Below, piece by piece: positions 9,099 through 15,277 of a stretch of DNA of 64,000 bases (the stretch's first letter is position 1; the number at the start of each line of letters is the position of its first letter). A model generated the notes under the pieces. The model was given only the letters and a program-made list of their open reading frames with translations. It did no database searches and was not told the origin of the DNA. Position numbers and translations under genes: made by a program. Location: assembly GCF_000503215.1 (NCBI RefSeq), contig NZ_AYTD01000013.1, forward strand, positions 1,285,400 to 1,349,399, given 5' to 3'. The stretch comes from Pseudomonas canadensis (lineage in GTDB: Bacteria > Pseudomonadota > Gammaproteobacteria > Pseudomonadales > Pseudomonadaceae).

Positions 9099-10445
9099 TT
9101 AAACGGCGGGGAAGTGAATCTTGAACGCGGCGCCGCCCAGAGGCGAATCACCCAAGGTCAGCCGAGCGCCATAACTTTCAATGATGTCCTTGACCACCGC
9201 CAAGCCGATACCCTGCCCCGGATGTTGGCGGTCCAGCCGTTCACCTCGCTGCAGAATCCTTGCACGCTGATCCGGCGGCACACCAGGGCCATCATCTTCA
9301 ATACACAGCTCACTGCCTTCGAGGTTTTCCACGAAGCTGATGCGCACTTCGCTCAAACACAGGCGGTAGGCGTTTTCCAGCAGGTTACCGAGCAACTCCA
9401 GCAAGGCGCCCTTCTCGATCGGCACGTCGCATGCTTGCGGCAGTTCAAAGGACACTGTGACGCCTTTGTCGCGGTAGACCTTGTCCAGCGTGTCGCACAG
9501 GCTTTGCAGCACCGGTTCCAGCCGCACCTGGTGACGCACCAGGCCGCTTTTACGCAGGCTGGCGCGCTGCAACTGGTAACTGATCTGCTGGCTCATGCGC
9601 TCGATCTGCGATTGCAGCACCCAGGCCTGGTCGCGGTCTTCCGGGCGCTGGGCCATGTCTTCGCTCACACCTTGCAGTACGGCGAGCGGGGTTTTCAGGC
9701 TGTGGGCCAGGTCGTCGAGGGAGTCACGGTAACGCGCCCGTTGCTCACGCTCGCTGTGCAGCAAACGGTTGAGGGAGCCGGTAAGGCGCAGCAGTTCGCG
9801 AGGGTGTTGTTCGGACAGGCTCTCGCGGGTGCCGCCTTCGATCTGGTCAAGTTCCTGGCTCAGCCGCCGCAGGGCTTGCAACCCCCAGGTCAGACCCAGC
9901 CAGAGCAAGGTCAGCAGCACCAGCAACGCGGCGCCAAAGCCCAGGTAGAGATTTTCGCGCAGGCCTTCGAGGGTCAGTTGGTATTCGCGCACCGGTTGCA
10001 GGGCAACGATACTGAACGCTGCACTCTTGCCGCCCAGCAACCTGACCTCGACGTCGTAGACGAAGAATTCCTGGCCGTTGGCCTCACGGATCCGCGCAAA
10101 TTCATTGCCGCGCCCGTCGTAGCGCGGCTTGTAGTTGATGTTTTCTTCCTTGGTCGCCCGCGAACGCCACACCAAGTGACCTTCACGGTCATAGATGTAG
10201 CCGAGCAAGCGGCTGTCGGTGAGGTTGAAGCGCTCATCCGGCAACTGCGCCGGCATCAACAGGCGGTTGTTTTCCACCCGCGCGGCCGAGATCAGCGTCG
10301 TGACGTCCGATGCCAGGCGTTGCTCGATGGAATCCTGCAACGCCAGGCTGAACGCCCCTTGCATCGCCGGCAACAAACCCAGCATGAACAGCACGGCCAG
10401 GGTGGCGGCCGCCAGCATCAAGCGCACGCGTAGCGAGCGAATCAA
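9099..10445 (-). CDS. phoQ: Sensor histidine kinase PhoQ
   Basis: Inner-membrane sensor kinase partner of PhoP; in P. aeruginosa it responds to low magnesium and cationic peptides. The 448-residue protein closely follows the P. aeruginosa PhoQ sequence as I recall it (MIRSLRVRLML start; DLAHSLKTPLAVLQG). A first membrane segment spans about residues 8-26, a periplasmic sensor about 27-165 and a second membrane segment about 167-188. The phospho-acceptor is His248. The ATP-binding domain has the N box GNLLENAYRL and G boxes DDGPGVP and GQGIGLAV. Its start overlaps the phoP stop by 4 nt, so the two are coupled. Confidence 0.93.
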   Translation of the reverse strand: MIRSLRVRLMLAAATLAVLFMLGLLPAMQGAFSLALQDSIEQRLASDVTTLISAARVENNRLLMPAQLPDERFNLTDSRLLGYIYDREGHLVWRSRATKEENINYKPRYDGRGNEFARIREANGQEFFVYDVEVRLLGGKSAAFSIVALQPVREYQLTLEGLRENLYLGFGAALLVLLTLLWLGLTWGLQALRRLSQELDQIEGGTRESLSEQHPRELLRLTGSLNRLLHSEREQRARYRDSLDDLAHSLKTPLAVLQGVSEDMAQRPEDRDQAWVLQSQIERMSQQISYQLQRASLRKSGLVRHQVRLEPVLQSLCDTLDKVYRDKGVTVSFELPQACDVPIEKGALLELLGNLLENAYRLCLSEVRISFVENLEGSELCIEDDGPGVPPDQRARILQRGERLDRQHPGQGIGLAVVKDIIESYGARLTLGDSPLGGAAFKIHFPAV

Positions 10446-11119
10446 CGGCAGCGCTCATTGAACAGGTAACCCAGGCCACGCACGGTGTCGATCGGCTTGA
10501 ACCCGGCCGGGCCTTCCAGCTTGCGGCGCAGGCGACCGACCAGCACTTCAATCACGTTCGGATCACGCTCGTCATCATCGGGGTAGAGTTGTTCCATCAA
10601 ACGGTCCTTGGCCACCACCTGCTGGTGATGGCGCATCAGGTACTCAAGGATTCGGTATTCGTAGGCCGTCAGCGCCAAAGGCTGTTCGTCGAGGGACGCC
10701 TGCTTGCGGTTGAGGTCCAGCAGCAGCGGGCCCGCGACAATCGTCGACTGGGTAAACCCGCTGGAGCGGCGCAGCAAGGCGTTCATCCGCGCCTCCAGCT
10801 CTTCGAACTGGAACGGCTTGACCACGTAGTCGTCGGCACCGGCCGCCAGGCCTTCGACCTTGTCCTGCCAATTGCCACGGGCGGTGAGGATCAGGATCGG
10901 GAAGGTCTTGGCCTGGGTGCGAAGTTGGCGGATCAGGTCCAGGCCGCCCATGCCGGGCAGGCCCAGGTCGATGATCGCCAGGTCATGGTTGAACTGGCCG
11001 GTCTGGTACAGGGCCTCTTCGGCATTGGCCACGGCCTCCACCACGTGCCCGCTGTCGGTCAGGCGGGTCAACAGGTGATGACGCAGCAGCGCCTCATCTT
11101 CTACCACCAGCAATTTCAT
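10442..11119 (-). CDS. phoP: Response regulator PhoP
   Basis: OmpR/PhoB-family DNA-binding response regulator of magnesium and cationic-peptide adaptation. The ATG at 11119 (MKLLVVEDEALLRHH) has GGAGAG upstream and gives 225 residues. The receiver domain shows the acidic pocket EDE, phospho-acceptor Asp51 and Lys101. The winged-helix domain ends PIDTVRGLGYLFNERCR, as in P. aeruginosa PhoP. It lies 18 nt downstream of the small exported-protein gene in the same direction, and that gene's promoter carries PhoP-box-like repeats, so the three genes probably form one self-regulated operon. Confidence 0.95.
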   Translation of the reverse strand: MKLLVVEDEALLRHHLLTRLTDSGHVVEAVANAEEALYQTGQFNHDLAIIDLGLPGMGGLDLIRQLRTQAKTFPILILTARGNWQDKVEGLAAGADDYVVKPFQFEELEARMNALLRRSSGFTQSTIVAGPLLLDLNRKQASLDEQPLALTAYEYRILEYLMRHHQQVVAKDRLMEQLYPDDDERDPNVIEVLVGRLRRKLEGPAGFKPIDTVRGLGYLFNERCR

Positions 11120-11137
11120 AAGGCTCTCCAAAGCAAA

Positions 11138-11446
11138 TCAACTGTCCGACAGAGGGATATCATAGCGGCCCTGCAGGTCTTGCGGGCGCAATTGAATGCC
11201 ATTGAACTGGCCGGTCAGGTGTTCATAGCCGGCGCGATAGGCCGGCTGCGGGGTTGCCAGGCCCAGGGACTGGCCCCAGGGCGTGGGCTGGCTGGCAGAT
11301 TCTTCGAAACTGACACGCTGGATCAAAGTGCTGGATTTCTTGGTTTTCTCACCGCCGAATGCGGCGAAGGCACCGTCTGCGGCCTGGGCCCCCGTGGCGG
11401 CACTGAGCATGGTCAACGCCAACATCAGCTGTTTGATCGCAGTCAT
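11138..11446 (-). CDS. Small exported protein preceding phoP, unknown function
   Basis: A 102-residue protein with a clear Sec signal peptide (MTAIKQLMLALTMLSAATGAQA, cut probably after AQA at residue 22). The mature part is hydrophilic with no cysteine and no domain I recognise; WGQSLGLATPQPAYRAGYEHL is its most distinctive stretch, written here only in part. AGAGGTAACACC precedes the ATG. It occupies the position that the porin gene oprH holds before phoPQ in P. aeruginosa, but it is not OprH. Its promoter has four phased GTTCAG repeats, so it is probably the first gene of the PhoP regulon here. Confidence 0.8.
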   Translation of the reverse strand: MTAIKQLMLALTMLSAATGAQAADGAFAAFGGEKTKKSSTLIQRVSFEESASQPTPWGQSLGLATPQPAYRAGYEHLTGQFNGIQLRPQDLQGRYDIPLSDS

Positions 11447-11491
11447 GGTGTTACCTCTATGCGTTTGGCTGTTGCCCTTGGGTATGAATCC

Positions 11492-11547
11492 AGACTACGC
11501 AGGCGCCCCTGAACTCCCCCTGAACGAGCTCTGAACCTCGCCTGAAC
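11492..11547 (-). promoter_or_regulatory. PhoP-box array and promoter of the phoP operon
   Basis: On the minus strand GTTCAG occurs four times with exact 11-bp spacing (plus-strand CTGAAC at 11509, 11520, 11531 and 11542). This matches the direct-repeat layout of PhoP boxes (hexamer-N5-hexamer). The last copy ends 11 bp before a -10-like TAGTCT (11497-11492), the spacing known for PhoP-activated promoters. The leader would be ~40 nt. Confidence 0.75.
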
Positions 11548-11593
11548 CGCAGCGGGCTATCCTGTTTTGCATCAACTCGGCAAAATACCGCCC

Positions 11594-12310
11594 ATGAACT
11601 CCCTACCCGCTTGCTGCACCCCACTCGACGCCCATTGGCCGCTGCCCGAATCCTTGCCCGGCACGGTGTTTCTCAGCACGCGCTTTGACCCCGCCTTATT
11701 AACGGCCGGCGATTTCCAGCGCAGCGCCGTCCCGCCCCCGGCCAGCATCCAGCGCTCAGTAGCCAAGCGCCAGGCCGAATTCCTGGCCGGCCGACTGTGC
11801 GCCCGCGCCGCGCTGCACCAACTCGATCACCTCAACTACATCCCCGCCATCGGTGAAGACCGCGCGCCGGTGTGGCCTGCGCATATCTGTGGCTCCATCA
11901 CCCACAGCACCGGGCATGCGGCCGCGATTGTCGCGCACAAGGCGCAATGGCGTGGGCTGGGGATGGACCTGGAGACTGTGCTGAGCCTGGAGCGGGCGGA
12001 GCGATTGGCGGGAGAAATTCTTACTGCCGATGAACTGCAGCGTCTGGCCGCCTTGCCGAGGGAGCAGATTGCACAATTGGTGACATTGACGTTTTCGGCC
12101 AAGGAGAGCCTGTTCAAGGCGCTCTACCCGATGGTGCAGAAGCGCTTCTACTTTGAGCATGCCGAGGTGATGGAGTGGACTGAGGCCGGGTATATAAGGC
12201 TGCGACTGCTGACGGACTTGTCCGAGGAGTGGTGCCATGGCAAGGAATTGGCAGGGCAGTTTGCAGTGGATGATGGGCAGCTGTTGAGCCTGGTGGCTGT
12301 CGGCGCCTGA
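11594..12310 (+). CDS. 4'-phosphopantetheinyl transferase (PcpS/EntD type)
   Basis: Transfers the phosphopantetheine arm of coenzyme A onto carrier proteins of fatty-acid, siderophore and other synthetases. The 238-residue protein from the ATG at 11594 contains the superfamily signatures GSITHSTG, the magnesium-binding GMDLE, and FSAKESLFKAL. Pseudomonads often have only one such enzyme, PcpS, serving both primary and secondary metabolism, and this is probably it. The promoter region is shared with the divergent phoP operon, so PhoP binding at 11509-11547 could also affect it. Confidence 0.88.
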   Translation: MNSLPACCTPLDAHWPLPESLPGTVFLSTRFDPALLTAGDFQRSAVPPPASIQRSVAKRQAEFLAGRLCARAALHQLDHLNYIPAIGEDRAPVWPAHICGSITHSTGHAAAIVAHKAQWRGLGMDLETVLSLERAERLAGEILTADELQRLAALPREQIAQLVTLTFSAKESLFKALYPMVQKRFYFEHAEVMEWTEAGYIRLRLLTDLSEEWCHGKELAGQFAVDDGQLLSLVAVGA

Positions 12311-12318
12311 TAGGGCGC

Positions 12319-12385
12319 TAGTGCCGGCAAGCCGGCTTCTGCATTTGGAATGCATTTTCCTGTAGGAGCCGGCTTGCCGGCGATA
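12319..12385. repeat. REP pair, TAGGAGCCGGCTTGCCGGCG family
   Basis: Inverted copies of the GCCGGCAAGCCGGC core with short flanks, lying between the transferase gene and the converging sensor kinase gene. Confidence 0.75.
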
Positions 12386-12391
12386 GCAGTA

Positions 12392-14002
12392 TCAGGGTTT
12401 CTCCTGATCCCTCGGCCAACTCAGGCTAAAGCACGCCCCACCCAAATTGTTGCTCTTGCCAATCAATGCCCGCCCGCCGTGCCAGTAGATAATCCGCCGC
12501 ACGATCGACAACCCCAACCCGTGCCCGCCAGACGCACGAGTGCGGCTGTCGTCCAGGCGCAGGAACGGCGTGAAGATCCGCTCCCAGGCACTCTCAGGCA
12601 CACCGGGACCATCATCTTCGACATCGATGCGGCAGCGCACCTGGCCCACCTGGTAACTGATCAACACCTGGCCCTGGGCATGGCGCATGGCATTGCTCAC
12701 CAGATTCTGCAGCGCACGGTGCAGGTAACGCGGCTCGGCGTCGACCCAGGCATCGTCCAAGTGCGCCGACGACAGGCAAATACCCCTGCTCACGTTGACT
12801 TGCGGACGCAGTGGCGATAATTCGCCTATCACCTGATCGAGCAGCGCATCGAGGTCGACCCGCTGGAAATTCAGCTCCGGCGAGCCTTGTTCCAGGCGCG
12901 CATACGTGAGCATTTCATCGACCAGGCCATCGAGGTCCTGGATATCGCTGTCCATGCCCTCCAGATATTTACGCCGCGCCTCGGCCGTGGTGGCATCGCC
13001 GACCATTTCCAGGCCGAAACGCAAGCGCGCCACCGGCGTGCGCAGTTCGTGGGACACCGCGCGCACCAGCTCACGCTGGATCGCCAGCAACTGCTGCAAG
13101 TGCTCAGCCATGCCATTGAAGGCTGCGGCCAGACGCCCCACCGAGTCAGCGCCACGGGCAGGCACACGTACTTCCAGGTTGCCCTTGGCGATGCGGGTGG
13201 CGGCGGCTTCTAGGCCGCGCAGCCGCCGCTCAAGCTGACGCACCAATAGATAGACGATCAAACCGATCAGGGTCAGGCCGATCAAAGCGATCAGGATCAG
13301 CCATTGCGGCGGGTAAGGGTTCATCTGATACAGCGGCCCGAGTTCCAGCACCCACGGCGTACCGACCATGCCGGCAAACACGCGGATCGAGTCGCCGCCC
13401 TTGCCCAGGGCCATCACCGTGTCGCCTTCCGAGACACGGCGGCGCTGGTCTTCGTCCATGTCGGCCTGGTCGAGGGTCATCAGGTGCATGTCGAAGCCAA
13501 ACCCCTTGGCTTCTTTTATATCCGCCAGGCGCTGCGGCTGTTCAGCCACCGGAAAGCGCACCAGTTCGTCGGCAAGCAGGTAGATAGTCGCACGCGCCAG
13601 CTGTTCGCTGATCTGCTGCACTTCGCCCGTAAGCACCAACTGCGACTGATCACTGACCAAGCGCAGCACCCGTGCGGCATGAGGCCCGGTCTGCTCCACC
13701 AGCACCTGGCCGCGTTGCAGGCGATTGCGCTGGCTCAAGTCCAGTTGCGCCTCGGCCAGAGGGCGCAGGTCCAAGGGAATGCCGAGCAAGCGCTCCCACA
13801 CGGCCAGGGCGCGCTGGCGTTCGATGGGGCTCATGGGTTGGAGGTTGTCGCCCATCAAGGCGAAGGTGCCGTGGGCCAGGCGCTCGCGGTATTGGCCGCT
13901 ACGCACCTCGTTGAGCAGGTGCAGGGCCAGCACGCCGAGCAACGCCACCAGAATCAGCGCTGCGCACATGCCGCCGTAGATGCGCAGGAAGATCGAGTTC
14001 AC
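12392..14002 (-). CDS. RstB-like sensor histidine kinase
   Basis: 536-residue inner-membrane kinase. A membrane segment spans residues ~10-30 and a second ~233-254, with a periplasmic domain between them. Next come a HAMP domain (~255-305), the phospho-acceptor His318 in AVSHELRTPVARLRF, an N box (NLVSNAMRHA) and G boxes (DDGPGVP, GHGLGLSIV). It overlaps the response-regulator gene by 4 nt. Position next to nrdA matches P. aeruginosa PA1157/PA1158, a pair usually called RstA/RstB-like. The signal is unknown. Confidence 0.88.
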   Translation of the reverse strand: MNSIFLRIYGGMCAALILVALLGVLALHLLNEVRSGQYRERLAHGTFALMGDNLQPMSPIERQRALAVWERLLGIPLDLRPLAEAQLDLSQRNRLQRGQVLVEQTGPHAARVLRLVSDQSQLVLTGEVQQISEQLARATIYLLADELVRFPVAEQPQRLADIKEAKGFGFDMHLMTLDQADMDEDQRRRVSEGDTVMALGKGGDSIRVFAGMVGTPWVLELGPLYQMNPYPPQWLILIALIGLTLIGLIVYLLVRQLERRLRGLEAAATRIAKGNLEVRVPARGADSVGRLAAAFNGMAEHLQQLLAIQRELVRAVSHELRTPVARLRFGLEMVGDATTAEARRKYLEGMDSDIQDLDGLVDEMLTYARLEQGSPELNFQRVDLDALLDQVIGELSPLRPQVNVSRGICLSSAHLDDAWVDAEPRYLHRALQNLVSNAMRHAQGQVLISYQVGQVRCRIDVEDDGPGVPESAWERIFTPFLRLDDSRTRASGGHGLGLSIVRRIIYWHGGRALIGKSNNLGGACFSLSWPRDQEKP

Positions 14003-14724
14003 AGCGGCATGTCGGCGGCGGCTTCGGGGACGAACAGGTAGCCCTTGCTGCGAATGGTCTTGATCAGGCGCGGATGAATCGGATCGTCACCTATCTTGGG
14101 GCGGATACGTGAGATGCGCACATCGATGGAGCGGTCCTGGCCGTCGTAGCCGATGCCGCGCAGGGCGATGAAGATTTCTTCGCGGGACAAGATCCGCCCG
14201 GCATTGGCCACTAGCAGCCATAAAAGGTCGAACTCGGCGCTGGTCAGCTCGATACTGGCATTGTTCAGCCAGGCTTCGCGCAGGGCGTTGTCCACCACCA
14301 GAGGACCGAATTGCAGGCGACGCTGGTTCTCCACGACAGCCGGTTCCGCCGGTTCGCTGCGCCGCAGCAAGGCCTGGATGCGTGCCAGCAACAGGCGCGG
14401 GCGCACAGGCTTGCACACGTAGTCGTCGGCGCCCATGTCCAGGCCCAGCACCTGGTCCATGTCATCGGTCCGCGCGGTGAGCATCAGGATCACGCCGTCA
14501 TAGCGCTCGCGCACCTTGCGGCAGATGCTCAAGCCGTCTTCGCCGGGCAGCATCAGGTCGAGGATCACCAGGTCCGGCTGCTCGTCGATGATGCGCCCCA
14601 CTGCCAGGGCGCCATCGCCTTCCACGGACACCTGCAGGCCATTGCTCTCCAGATACTCACGGGTCAATTCGGCCAATCGCTGGTCGTCTTCGACTATCAA
14701 TACCTGCCAGGCTTCTTGCTCCAC
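13999..14724 (-). CDS. RstA-like response regulator
   Basis: OmpR-family regulator of 241 residues. I place the start at the GTG 14724 (VEQEAWQVLIVEDD) because GAGGT lies 5 nt upstream; a TTG at 14736 would bury that site inside the gene. The receiver has the acidic pair EDD and phospho-acceptor Asp56. The winged-helix domain ends RLIKTIRSKGYLFVP. It is the first gene of a two-gene operon with the sensor kinase and is divergent from nrdA. Its targets cannot be told from the sequence. Confidence 0.9.
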   Translation of the reverse strand: MEQEAWQVLIVEDDQRLAELTREYLESNGLQVSVEGDGALAVGRIIDEQPDLVILDLMLPGEDGLSICRKVRERYDGVILMLTARTDDMDQVLGLDMGADDYVCKPVRPRLLLARIQALLRRSEPAEPAVVENQRRLQFGPLVVDNALREAWLNNASIELTSAEFDLLWLLVANAGRILSREEIFIALRGIGYDGQDRSIDVRISRIRPKIGDDPIHPRLIKTIRSKGYLFVPEAAADMPL

Positions 14725-14976
14725 GGGTGACCTCAATGTCTGTCATAAAAGGCGGGCATGATCTGGGTAACTTCGTAGCCCGATACGGCCGATTGTAGCC
14801 ACGGGCCAACCCTCAAACACAAGCCGGGAAATCCATTCGGTGATCACGTTTTTTTGTGATAGGGTTCGCGCCCTTCGAAAATGGGCAGGTTGTTTTAAGC
14901 CCGAAACATTTAATGACAAACGGCGTAATCCAGCAGCAGTGCGGCCTACACACCCATTCAACCTTTCTTACACATT

Positions 14977-14997
14977 TTACCCACAGCGTTATCCACA
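14977..14997 (+). promoter_or_regulatory. Two DnaA boxes upstream of nrdA
   Basis: TTATCCACA (14989-14997) is a perfect DnaA box, and TTACCCACA (14977-14985), one mismatch, lies 12 bp upstream in the same orientation. DnaA is known to control nrdAB in E. coli through such boxes; a similar role here is inferred. Confidence 0.65.
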
Positions 14998-15007
14998 GGT
15001 TACTGCG

Positions 15008-15036
15008 TTGCTAACCCCTCGAAAACGCATTATCTT
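15008..15036 (+). promoter_or_regulatory. Predicted sigma-70 promoter for nrdA
   Basis: TTGCTA (15008-15013), a 17-bp spacer, and TATCTT (15031-15036). The -10 element falls inside the first NrdR box, as expected for a repressed promoter. The match to consensus is moderate. Confidence 0.45.
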
Positions 15037-15072
15037 GTACCTCGGCACTGGAGAAGACCCTACATGTGGGGT
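15025..15072 (+). promoter_or_regulatory. Pair of NrdR boxes upstream of nrdA
   Basis: ACGCATTATCTTGTAC (15025-15040) and ACCCTACATGTGGGGT (15057-15072) each match the NrdR consensus ACACWATATATWGTGT at about 11-12 of 16 positions. Their starts are 32 bp apart, the three-turn spacing typical of NrdR box pairs. Both boxes are degenerate, so the spacing carries much of the weight. Confidence 0.55.
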
Positions 15073-15277
15073 TTTTGAAGAAAGCGCCCAACCACACAAG
15101 TGGCAAGAAATTCAAGCGTTTTATTGCTAGCGCAGCATGGAACCAACCGATTTTCAGTAGACCAAACCGCTCACGCGGATGGCAGCTGTTTCCCATCCCC
15201 GATATGGAAAACGGTACGGGTGTTGCAGGAAGAGCCTGGCACTCGCAATCAAATATAGAACGTGGAGACAACCCCCC

